64,000 nucleotides of DNA, taken from NCBI GenBank assembly GCA_002049455.2, contig KV918935.1, forward strand, positions 62,001-126,000, in the 5' to 3' direction. Source of the stretch: Porphyra umbilicalis (taxonomy: Eukaryota; Rhodophyta; Bangiophyceae; Bangiales; Bangiaceae). Position numbers and translations under genes: made by a program. Shown piece by piece: positions 43,674-55,300 of this stretch. Position 1 is the first letter of the stretch. Each line of letters opens with the position of its first letter. The notes beneath the pieces are model-generated. The model made no database searches. It was not told where the DNA came from and saw only the letters and a program-made list of their open reading frames with translations.

Positions 43674-46600
43674 ATGTCAACCACGAAGCAAATTTTTGCT
43701 TCGGGTGAAGGGGGGAGGGGGGGACGCCTCTCGTGCCTCCACGTGGAGGTGTTCAGGGGGGAGTTTCGGGGCTTCTGGGGGGGGGGTGGGTTCGGGCGGG
43801 GACAGTTCCGCATGCCTGGACTGGTACTTATCTTGCGTGTATAAATCGTATCCGTGCATGACCGCTGGCCGCCGCCAGTCGGTTGGGTCGAGCTGGTGGA
43901 AGCGGCTCATGCTTGTTGCGCGGGCTCTCCCCTCGCCTTTCCCCCTCCCCACCATGAGGTTCAACGTTCCCCCACCCGCACCCCCCTCTCAGAAACGCCA
44001 ATGACGGGCAGCTTTCCCCCCACTCCGCGCGCTGCTCACCCTCGCCCGCCTCTACATGCTGGTCCCAGCGGTCGCCGTCGGCCGCCTCCGGTGGCCGTCC
44101 CACCCCCCCCACCCCCCCCGGCCCCCATTCACCACGCCGTCGCTGCCGCCGCAGTCGCGTCGGTGTCGGAACGCCGGGCTGGGTTGCTCCACGTCGCGCG
44201 CCTCTGAGCCGTGGGGGGGCTCGCCGCCGCAGCTGCGGCAGCGGGCGCGTCGAAACTCGCTGCCACGGCCCGCGCGCCCATTTTGTACGGGTTGCCACGC
44301 GCCGCGTGGCATATGGGCCTCCCTGCGGGGAAGCAGCGGTGGATGGGGGAAGCAGCGGCGATTGGGGGACGTAGCTGCGGTGGGGGAAAGTAGCGGCGGC
44401 GGGAGGGGACCAGCGGCGGTTGGGGAGGCCGGCGGCGGTGGGGAGCGGCAGTGGCTGTGGGGAGCGGCAGCAGAGTTGGGCGGCGGCGGGGACGCGGCAA
44501 ACCACGTCCTACGCGCCGACCACCGCCGCGGCAAAGGTGACGCCGGCAGCGGTGGTGGAGGCAAGGATGGAGGCCGACGCGTCGGGGGGGGGGGAAGACA
44601 CCGCCATTGTGGAGGGGGGGGGTTATGGGGGGTGTAGGTGTGGGCGGCTCCAGACGTACTCGCCGTTTGGGGATGCCGCGACCGGCAGACGCCGGCCGAG
44701 GGGGGTCGGCGACGGAGACAAAGGGAAGCAGCGGTGGTTGGAGGGGAGAGCGCGGGGAGCAACGCCGGCCCGGGGTCCCCGGGGCCCGTCAGGACAGTAG
44801 GGGTCGGGGAACGCAGAAAGGATGGGAGGGGGCAGTGGCGGCCAGGGGAGCTCCACGAGATGGGGCGGATGGACCCCCTCTGTCAGCGTGTCAGATCCAG
44901 TGTAAACGATAGATGAACACTGACACTGGCCAAGCCAGTGGATCACGTGTTTTTTCTGACAATGTCAAATCCAGTGGAATGCGACCCGGCGCTTCTCTTT
45001 CTGCCTACAACTGCTCTGTTTCTTTTCTCAAAAAAAAAAGTTCATGATATGCCTCCGACACTTTCCTGTGCCCATTCCGCTTGTTTTTCGCATGAGTTGG
45101 TATGGTCCGATTGTCGCGTGGCAACCCGCTGCCATCTGGTCCGCTATGGAGGAGCGACGGCACGTCCGGGCGGAACTTGACCAAAACATCACTTTTTTTT
45201 TAGCCTTTCTTCTGGTGCTTTGAAGGGTCCCGGGAACGGTGCTGTGCGTGGGTAAGCGTGTAAACGCTTCCTTTAGGCCTTCCCCCGCCCCCAGAGGTCT
45301 CTAACACTAGCCCTAGCCTGGAACGGCCACCGCCTCTTCACTGCTCCCAACCTCTCTCCCTGGCAACTTTGTATGTGCGCTGGCTTTGTTGCACTCGATG
45401 ATCTGTATAGAACCCAAAAGACCACACAATGACCCCCATCGGCAGCCCCCGCCGACAACCCCCACGCCAGCCACCGGCGTGAGCTGCCCCCCCGCCTGTC
45501 GCCACCCCCGGCAGTCGTCGCCGCCAGCTGCCGGCACCAGACGCCGACGCTGACCGCCTCAATCTCTACCGCCACTACCGCCAGCCCCGCCGCCAGACGC
45601 AGCCGCCAGACGCAGCCGCCAGACGCCGCAGGCCGCCCCCGCAGCCGGCCGCTGCCGCTGGCCGCCAGTGTCAAACCCCCCCGACAGACATCTCCGTAGG
45701 CCGGCAACGGCGGCGGCCGCGGCATCGGCGGCAGTGGCGGCGGGTGCGGGTGCGGTGGCGGCGGCATCACCAATGTCCGCGACGATGCGCAACGCCGCCC
45801 GCACGCCGTCAAGGGACACCGACTCCCCGGCGCCCCCGCTCGCCACACCCATCGACAGCACACAGCCAACGGCTTTGTGGGCCCCTCCCCCCTGCGCACC
45901 GCCTCGCGAGCCGCCCGCCCGATGGCAAGCGCGCCGTCGACGGGCCCCAGCCCCGTCGCGGCGGCGGCGGCTACGGCGGGTGCATCCGCCTCTGTGAACG
46001 TGTGAAGGAAAGGGAGGAAGAGGGAGGCGGGGCGAGGGACCGCGTTGACCACCGCCGGCGCCGCGCGGCCGGCGGCGGCCGTGACCTACGCGGCGGCGGA
46101 GGCCGCCGCATGGGCAGTCATGGGCGGTCGCAGGGCGGCCGAGGAGGTGCTCATCGGCGACAGGGGGGGTAGTTGGGGGAAGGAGTGGAGGGAGACTTTG
46201 GTGGGATGGGTGGGGGGCAACCGCGGCCGCAGTGGGGGGGGGAGCACCACCGTGGCGGGGGGCGCGCCTGCCGTCCGTCCCGCCGAACACCCGCCCCGCC
46301 GGCCGTCCGCCACCCACCCTACCGGCGGCCCGCCCCACTAGCCGACCGCCCTGCCGCCCGCGCCCACTGCAGGTCGCCCTACCCGCCACTCGCCCCCGCT
46401 GCAGACCGCCCGCACCACATTCTGCGCCATGTACCTCCCTCGTTAGCCAGCGGGCGGGGGGGGCGCGGAAACCAGGCAGAGTGCCCCCAGTGGCGGGCGA
46501 CCATCCGCACGGCTGCCGCCACTAGCCGCTGCCGCAACCCCATCAGAACACTAGCGTGGTGAAGGGGCCCGAGGGGATCACCAGTATGCCTGCCGAGGCT

Positions 46601-47244
46601 GGTGGGAGGGAGGCAGGGGGGCAGCGGGGCGGGGCGGGCGCGAACGGTCCCCCGAGGGGAGGGCGGCAGCCCGCACGACGACCGCCGCTGGCTGCCGCCA
46701 CCGTCAGCACACACCGCCAGCATGGAAGATGGGGCCGAAAGAAAGCGGCAGGAAGCCGGACAAGGCAGGGAAGGGGGGTGGCGCGCGGGGAGTGGGAAGC
46801 TAGGGGGGCGGGGGGGGTACCTCCAGCGGCGGGCTGCAGCCCGTTCGGCCCCCGCCGCCGCCTGCCGCTGTCGCCCTTACGGAGCGCCACCCTGTCGGAG
46901 GGGGCCGTAGGGAGCACCTGGATGCCACAGGAGGCTGGGGCGCGATAGGAGGAGGGCAGGGGGGGCGAGGGGAGCGGGGAGGGGCGGGTGCGGGAGGATT
47001 GGGGCGCGGGGGGAGCGGGGCCGCGTCATGGCATCTCAGAGCGGGTGTCATCCATGCATGCCGTCATCACCACCGACACCCCAGGCCAGGCAATGGTATT
47101 GTGCTCGCGAAGCAGTAAATCCAGTGGCCCAAGGCATTTCTCAGCAGAGACTTGGGTAGCTGCTCCGGAGCACGCGCTCTCAGAGCTCGTCAGCGTTCGC
47201 CCGAAGCAAAATTTTGCTTCGTGTTTGAGATGTTGACATTCTAC
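43674..47244. other. GC-rich block between inverted hairpin repeats
   Basis: Left arm 43674-43710 and right arm 47196-47244 share, in opposite orientation, AATGTCAAC, a 20-bp palindrome of the form CGAAGCAAAATTTTGCTTCG (43684-43703 with one change, 47202-47221 perfect) and CGGGTGAA/CGGGCGAA. The interior is dominated by two very GC-rich stretches (43.7-44.9 and 45.3-47.0 kb) with G runs and Ala/Pro/Gly/Arg frames on both strands; none is a credible protein. At 44880-44990 a moderate-GC patch repeats TGACAATGTCAA and AATCCAGTGG, the latter again near 47110. It may be a non-autonomous transposon built of nested pieces. Confidence 0.4.
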
Positions 47245-48942
47245 ATGCAAACGGCCGCACTAACGGCCACGAGACGCATTCAGGCGACCTCCTCATCGCT
47301 GACGGCGTCCCAAATCACCCCTGACGTCCCCTTTACCCTCCCGGTTGCCCCCAGCCCACGCCTCGTGGCCCACGCGCAAACGCGCAATCAGACCCCCTGT
47401 GCACACCACTCCCACGCTCTCTCACAGCCGAGGGAAAATCACGGTTTTGAGTAGTTGTGTTATGGGACCCGGCCTTCCTGTCCTGTTCCAGCCACATTCC
47501 CCCCCCGTTTGTGTGAGACGCTTGAACGCCAAGAAGAGGTCTCTCAGGATCTGGGTGTGTCCCACACAGAACCTCACCACACACCGGGTTTAGGTCTACA
47601 GCAATCCAGTAGATTCCAGGCAGTCGACGTGCATTCCATTCGGCGGTTCGCCTTGCCGGGCTGTTGCCATCTGCCGGCGGACGACCAACGCCTACAACAC
47701 GGTCGGAAGCGTGTTTAGAAGCGCTGCATTCGGTACTGGCCGAACCCCCCCGCACCCCCATCTCGCCCAATTTCGGCCGATTGGCTCAACCCGGACCTCC
47801 CATCCGCTGCACTCACCGGGAATGCCTGGCCTTGAAGACGCCGGCACAATCCCTTTCACTCGAGGTAAGCGACGCAACAATCTCGCGTTTTGCGAGACAG
47901 CCTCTTTAAGTGAGCTTGTTTGTGGGTTTGGAGGTGAGCGGAATTGCGCCTCACAGTGATTTGCGAGCTCTTCCTTATTTAATCATGGCCCCTAAATGAG
48001 ACTGTCTGCAGAGGTTTCCACAGGACAGTCCTTTTCGTGCAGCCAGGTCAATCCCGCACACAGGTTGGAACTATCCGCTGAATTATCCCACAGCGATCGA
48101 CGGATCGATACGAAGGAATCCCTAGAATTGTTCGACGGACGATCCCAATATCACGCCACAATCATCACAGGATTGGTATAGGTTCTTTCTCTCGGAAAAT
48201 GCTGAGAACTCTTCTCGGGCGACTTCTGTCTTGTTCTCCGGGATAATCCTACGAACTGACCTGGGATCAGAGGCGGACTGCACGCTGGATAGTCCGTGGG
48301 AACAATCGAAGAGCAGAGCAGCAGACTACCGTATCTTTGGGATGGTCTGTGAGATTTTTTTGTCGCTCGTTTTCGAGATCGGCGCACGTTGCAGTTCTGC
48401 AATCGTCCGTCGCTCGAAGATGTAGGACGCTGCACGGATGGTTCGTCCGGCTCAAGGAGGGGGCCAGCTTCAGGATTCTAGGCATAGAGACGAATCAGAT
48501 TCTTGCGAGCATGTAGCTCACGCGGCTGAGCGGTGTTGGGCTCTTGTTATGCCACAGTAAAGCCGAAGTGCGTGGAGACCTGTTTTCTCAGCTTCTGTTC
48601 GTACTTGGCACAGTAGCGAGCGTCCTATCGTCCTTCGACCGGTCTAATCCGTATCGATTCTGCTTGGGTCTCCCCCCTCTGTCATCGGTCGGGTTGAGTG
48701 CCAGTCACTCGAGCTGGCATCTCGGCTTCCGGCACCATTCCTGGCCCACAGGCAGCATCGGAGGCTTCGCTCTCGAGCTTGTTGACGCCTTTGTCTTACG
48801 TCGCAGCGTCCACAGGCACGCCCCGTGAGCGCCTCCTTGCGAATACGGTTGATATGCTATACGTTGAAGTGCCTGTTACTGGGATCCGAACTGCGCTTCT
48901 GCGTGTTGGGAGGGTGTCAAGAAGACAGTGCATAACGAAACG
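47245..48942. other. Region upstream of the CACTA-like transposase
   Basis: From about 47990 the DNA becomes AT-richer and holds short scattered words such as GGACGATCC, GGGATAATCCT and GGATAGTCC. These recall subterminal repeats of CACTA elements and resemble words at 61.7-61.8 kb. No supportable gene was found, and no CACTA/TAGTG terminus either. Confidence 0.35.
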
Positions 48943-51932
48943 ATGAAGCGTCGCAGGCGTGGACCTCGAGGCTCCGCGTTCTTCGATCTTGCCAATGGAG
49001 ACCTCCGGCATTTTCAGTCGCAACGGGCCACGTGTACAACAGGTTCGAGAGCGATGACCATAGAGGAGTCTGGAAGCATCTGTGTGACGGAGAACCCGAG
49101 CCCGTTGGGAGGAACGCCGTCACACACAGCCGCTGCGGAGGTCTATCACGATGTAGTCATGTCCTCAGACTCTGAGCCTGATGGATGTCCCTCGGATGAT
49201 ACAGAGAGCTCCAGTGAAGAAGAACGACCACCTGGATAGTTTGCTTGTCGCCGGGAATTCCTGTGCTTTGGCTACCTCTTTGGACGAGCTCGTCTCACAC
49301 TCCGGCAGTACGACATCATGCGCGAGGCAGAGAACTCATTCAGCCCAAAGGTGAGGCGGCCGTCGAGGTGGCGCTTACAACAGTTGCGAAAGAAAATGTT
49401 GAACTCCGCAATACCGCTGAGACGCGAGGTGACGACGCGGCAGCTACCCGTTGGCAAAGGAAAGACCCTCCGCAAGCTGCCTGACGTTACTGTGTCCTAC
49501 ATTCTGTTCTCTGTGCACATAAAGAAGGACTTTGGGGACCCAGTGACAGCGACACTCTGTTCCATCGCGAAGGGGATGCACGCGCCGGGACTGCTGAGCG
49601 CCCTGTAGAGTTCTTTCAGATAGTGGCGGCCAATGATCCGGCTCGTTTCAACTTCAAGAAAGGCTTTTTCAGAGATGGATACATGTACAGTATCGGATGC
49701 ACTGTCTCTGTCTCCTTGGATGACAACAAAACGTTTCAGGCCCGATTGGAAAGTACAGCGAATGCATCCGACGGCGACGTCTCTATCTCAGAGGCAGCGT
49801 ACGCTCCCCAGAGCACGCTCCGAGTTGGGGACTTGCTGGGGCTGTTTGAGGTCCTTAATGAGTTTGAGCCTCCTGAGCCGGGGGCGTCGTGTTTCCAAGA
49901 CGATTGCCGGCTCACTTTGAGGTTCACGAGGTCAGGAGGCGTGTTTGTTAGTGCCGCGTGCAGCTCGTCCGAGCGCCAGAAGGACTCCTGGTCCCTCTTG
50001 ACGGCAGTGAAGCCGATCGAGCTGGACGAAGTGGCTGAGAAAGCCCAAGATGGGCTGAAGGAGAAAGACCCACACACTCTGTACGTCTCATTGTACGGTG
50101 ATGAGTTTAGCGTGTACAAGCGACGCCGTGGGAGCTTAGAGGGGTGCTACGGTGCGTACACGTCTCTGAGCTTTGATGACCGTGCCTTCTTCGTACGTCC
50201 ACTCTTCTACTTACCTCCTGGGGCAAACCCTGACGCTCTAATGAGACATTTCGTGGAGGACATTCTCCAACTGAGCAACGAAGGTGTTGCTGTCTATGAC
50301 GCGTACTCGAAGGAGAACGTCGTGGTGCAGGTATTCTTGTGCATCGGCGTGTTTGATTTTCCCATGGCTGCGAAGTTCTCCAACTCTGTAGGAGCTCCTG
50401 GAACTGAGCACGGCACCAGCTGCAACATCGTCCACCCGAAGACCAGGAGTGAGAGGAAGGAGCGCGCGATGAGCAGCACCGCTTCTTTTGATGTCAAGGA
50501 CACCCGATACTCCAGAGTGCAAGAGAGAACAGCTGCCATCATGTCCGCACTGAATACTTCTACTCAGTTGTCTGCCGAAGCTTTGAAAGACGCACTCCTC
50601 CTAAACGGCGTTATGGACAAGTCAGGTAGCCTGATGATGCGCCTGACTGATGCTCGAGGTCCAGGGACGTTTGACATACACGAACATGTGATTGTTGCTC
50701 CATCTCATCTTCTGTACTACAACATTGGATCCAACCTACTGATGGAAGCGTATGAGTCCCTCTCTGTTGAGCAGCGTGACAAATTCGTGGTGGAAGTGCG
50801 CCGCAGTGCAAAACATGGTCCGAAACACACGGTACTTTCCTCCTTTGAGCCTGAAAAAATGGGTGGCACAACGCTTTCCATGTCCGACTACGCCGTGCTG
50901 CTTACCGTGAGTCCCACGGTCTTGGAGTATGGTGTGCACACTCCAACTACCTGTACACATGCGGTTACTACGCTTCGCGCACTGAAGGCCCTACGACAGT
51001 TTTCTACTGCCCTGTTTTATAGGCCTACGCTTTCGTCCGACGGAGAGCAGGCCGTAAGGGAGCGGCCAACTGTCGTTGAGCTCCAAAGTCTCGGCGAAAG
51101 CCTCATGATTGAGCTACGTCGCCTGCTACCATTCAATGGAAAATGGGAGCGACCGTCTGTCCATCGCCTGCTCGAGCTTCTTTATCGTACGTTACCGTTG
51201 GTGCAGCTCGGCTCAGCAATTTGCGAGCTCATATTTGAGAACTTCCATCAGATGGCGAAGCGCGAGGTCAGCCAGAGTAACCATCGAAACGCAGCGGAGT
51301 ACTCAATGCAGAGGTGGAGAGACACAGAGCAGTACTCAAGGGCGCTCTCCATGCCAGAGGAGCATGGCATCCCTCCGTCGTGGCTGCTTGGCCTGGCCGG
51401 AAATCCGTTGAAGGCCGTCTCGTTCCACAGACTCGCTCCGCAGCGGCGGTTGGCATCTACCATCGTCGGAGATTGGCGAGGCAAGGAAGCACTGAGAACA
51501 GTCTCTCTCTCGACAGAGGAGCTCTGGAGGGCTCATGCACCCAACGCGCTCATCAAGTTCTGGAGGAGAGCCAGGCACCCGCAGAGATCATTCCTCATTC
51601 GAGAGGGGTCGACGGTGTCAGTGCTCCAAGACGGAGGGCCATCTGACGGTGTGAGCGACTCCGGTGCCACAGGAGTGCAGAGATTCCAATTCTGTCGGGT
51701 CCGAGCGATCGGCCCTATAGCGGAAGAGCTACACCTCGAGTGTGAAGCGTGGAAAGTGTCGGATTTGGCCTTATCCATCGTGGGGAAACCTGCGGTGGTC
51801 ACACTTGATTCTACACCCAGTGTGTCTCTCGTGCGCGCTGAGCGGGTGAAGCAGTCTGCTTTTTTTCTCCCTTGCGGTACGCACAACGTGCTGTTCACCA
51901 AGAAGTCGGGCTTTCATTTTAAGAGTGGTTGA
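48943..51932 (+). CDS. CACTA-like (CMC/Tnp2-type) transposase
   Basis: The main exon runs 49620-51932 (about 770 residues), opening right after a strong acceptor (TTCTTTCAG). The upstream piece from the ATG at 48943 encodes a basic start (MKRRRRGPRG) and an acidic Ser-rich stretch (DSEPDGCPSDDTESSSEEE). A likely intron is 49351-49619 (AAG/GTGAGG...CAG/ATA, phase 0 on both sides). An in-frame TAG at 49237-49239 means another small intron or a nonsense change. The core shows the Tnp2 order: SLYGDEF (first Asp), GSLEGCYG, RPLFYLPPGA, GVFDFPMAAKFSNSVG (second Asp), a downstream GTEHGTSCN segment, and FENFHQMAKREVSQSN (likely Glu). It should cut and paste the element at its ends. The main exon is fully open, so activity is conceivable. 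Confidence 0.72.
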
Positions 51933-52365
51933 GGGAAGCTACATGTGTCTTTCGCAAAGCATGCACACAGTAGATAGAGTAGTGCGTTCAGCGCATGCTT
52001 AACATTTGTCCGCCTCACTTGGTAATATGCTGTCTTTGCACTAATATTCTGTCTTTGCACTATGGGCAGTCTTGCCATAGCCTGTTTCCGACGCCGTAAC
52101 TTGTACGCTGTAGTTTGGATTGTGGGGATAGCTCGTGGATCGCGAGCCATGCAAATGCTACGTGAATGGCGGGGCGGAAAGCACGGATTGAGGCGCTCCC
52201 ACCCATAGCACCTTTGTCTGGAGAGTGCTCGTTTAGAACCATTCCAATGAATCGAAGAAGTACAGCATACGTCACGAAGGTACCCTCCTCGCGTCATGTC
52301 GCCGCAAACAAACTCATACTCATTCCAGAAGACCGAACCTCAGAAACATCCAAAACGCTGCTGAA
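51933..52365. other. Convergent intergenic spacer
   Basis: 430 bp between the transposase stop and the end of the JmjC gene, both of which point here. AT-rich stretches could supply poly(A) signals for both. No gene. Confidence 0.4.
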
Positions 52366-55300
52366 CTAGTCACCTCTCTCTGCCTCAACTCTCTTCAACT
52401 TATCCGCTAGAAAGTAGGCGCGGCCATTGGACAGCCGTTGCACCACCAAAGGAGAGTGACATCCGACTAGGAGCGGCTGCTTCCCGTCGGCCTGCTCGGG
52501 CTTGTGGTGCAAGTCGTCGTACATGGCTGGCGCGCATCGCCAGCAACAGATAGGCGCTCTAGGTCCTGCTCCATCTCCCAGCTGCTCAATGCAGGCCGGA
52601 CATACACTACAGATAGCCAGACGACCATTCCACGGTGAGGGCACGCCGCACCGTCGACAGAGTAGTCTGTAGCGGCTCCCTCGTTCTCGTTCGGGAGTAC
52701 CAAGGGTTTCCCCGCTGGTTTAATCGCGTTGTCCTGGACGAACTGCTGAACACCCTGGGGGGCCGCTTGCAAGTCTAGCACAGTTGGCTTCTTCCCCTTC
52801 CACGCCGGGAGCGAGTTGCGACTCATGTACTTCAGGACGCAGTCCAGGTACTCCGTCAAGTAGGAAGTCATGACTTTCAGGTCTCTTCGGAACTCTGCTG
52901 GGTCGCATTCCTCGTAGGATCGCGCATCACCACACCACCACTTCCCATCAGCAAGCTTCAGAGCGCTAAGAACCAGCAGCTTCTCGAAAGGAATCAGCAT
53001 ACCAATCTTTCCACGCCAGTGGGCCGCGTGTTCAATCGCGTGCACAAGCCAGCCAGTGCACGCAATGTTCACTGCAGATGCTACGTTGGTCCCTGCGTTG
53101 AAGCGGCTGTGCGGAACACCATAGCCTGTGACGACGAAGTCCCCTGCTTTCATTTCATGGAAGCCGACGCGAATGCCGTGGGCGAGGAAAAACGACGCCG
53201 GCCACAAGACGACCTTTTCAGCGAGAAGCTTCCACACATCTCCTCCTGCTGCCGCCAGCACGACAGGGTCCATGCATTCACTCATGACGCGTACCATCTT
53301 GGGGACTTCAGATCTCGGAACGAAAATCCAGAACTTACTCGCTCCAGACTGCAGGTAGGAGACCGACTGAAGGAGATGGTCTTCAACATGCCAGCTAAAT
53401 TTCGAGCCGACGCTTCCCATGTAGAGCAGACTAGTGTTGATACCCTCGTATGTGGCACATGCGCCTAACATGCTGTGGTGGTTCAGCGTACGAGGGTTGT
53501 GGAGTCGTTCACTAGACAGCAATGGCTCTGGTTCAGCTGCACAGGCACTGTCACCCAGGCTCCTGCCACACCCATCCTCATTGGCTGGAGTCATGTCCGA
53601 TACGTAGTACACGTCTATTGGATTAGGCTTTGCGGGACCCAGGGCTCTTGTCTCGTGGCCGCTTGATGTCACACCTCTCACCCAGGTGACCCTCAGATCA
53701 TTCACGTTCTGAAGGAACTGCGGTACACCGAAGCCCTTGTATCGGGCGCGACGAGCGGTTGTGCTCTCGCGCATCCTTCTTTTGATAACAGCAGTCGATA
53801 GCATCATCTCCCGTTCAGGCGGCACCTGTGCTTGGCGCCCGTCGCGCTTGATAGCAGGGTCTGGCTCTGCACTGCCAGCGAAGGACTCGCTGACAATAGT
53901 TGGGTATTGCGGGAAAGTCTGAACCCGCACCCGGACCTTCACCCCAACCTTTCGCCGGGGCGCTAGAGATGGCACAACTCGAATATCAGGTGTTACTATT
54001 CGGAACACGTGTGCACCAAATGTACGGATCGACGCTGCCTGCAATCGAATCAAACCATGCAGTCCGAGTTCCTGTACGGTACTGAAGCAGGTTATAGGAA
54101 TTGGGTGAAAGCCTAGGGCCATTGGCGCGGCAGCCCGCGTCTCCACGACAGGGTCCCCGTGTTGCAAGCGTCGCGGTTCCTGACGAGCGCCATCCGCTTG
54201 TGGAGCGGCTGTGCTATCACCAGCGGGTAGCTGGTCAGAGAGTGCGTCTTTCAAGCACCCTCGACCATCCCCGCTCGGGCGTCGCTTTGAGCGCTGCACG
54301 CTACGGCCTTTGTGTCCTGCGGTGGTGCCCATGCTTCGATTTCCAGCACGGGTGTCAGGGAGCGCTTCGGCCGCGACTGTAGCAGCGCAATCATTGAGAT
54401 CAACGACTTGGCGAATGCCGTGCCCCACTTCGGCACGAACGAAACCCCTGCCATCAGAGTGAAGCTGACCCCCTCGCACGCCAACATGTTGCACAACTCG
54501 GGCACCATCGTCACCGCAGCTGTCCTCACTTGCGCGAACGTCTGCATCTCGAGGACTTCCACCAGACAGACAAAGGGCGCGGCCCCCGTGATCATCTTGT
54601 GCACCACGCCCACCGCCTGTACCACAACGCGCATCCCATGTACCTCCACCTCGACCGGCACGGCCACCATCTCGGCCATCGTCAGACCGACCACCACCAC
54701 GGCGTGCTTGATCATCATCAGCTCCACTCTGCCCACCGCCAACACTGCCACGACCAAGCAGGTCTTCGTCTTTAGCACTTTGACCGCCGCGTGCACCACG
54801 ACGCTTACCACCTGCATCTCCACCATGACCGACACGACCACCATCGCGGCCAGCATCAGACCGACCACGACCACCGCCTGCATGTTCATCTTGACCTTCG
54901 CTCTGCCCACCGCCAAAGCGGCCACCACCGCGTGGATGTTCACGTCCACCGACTTGCCCGCCGTCACCGACAAGACCAAGGCCGGATGCCCCTGCATCTT
55001 GGCCGTCATGTCCACCAGACGGACGATTACCTCGCGGAACGCCATGGTCTTTCGCAACTTGGGCACCATCGTCACCGCAGCTGTCCTCACTTGCGCCAAA
55101 GTCTGCATCTCGACGACCACCATCAGACCGACGAAGGGCGCGGCCCCCGTGATCATCTTGTGCACCACGCCCACCGCCTGTACCACGACGCGCATCACAT
55201 GTTACTCCATCTTCACCTACACGGCCACCATCACGGCCAACGTGAGAGCGACCACGACCACGACGTGCTTTTCCATCACCAGCGCCACTCTTTCCATCGT

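Noticed and set aside
44056-46917. Numerous Ala/Pro/Gly/Arg frames in the GC-rich block
   Set aside because: Open on both strands at once, low complexity, no motif.
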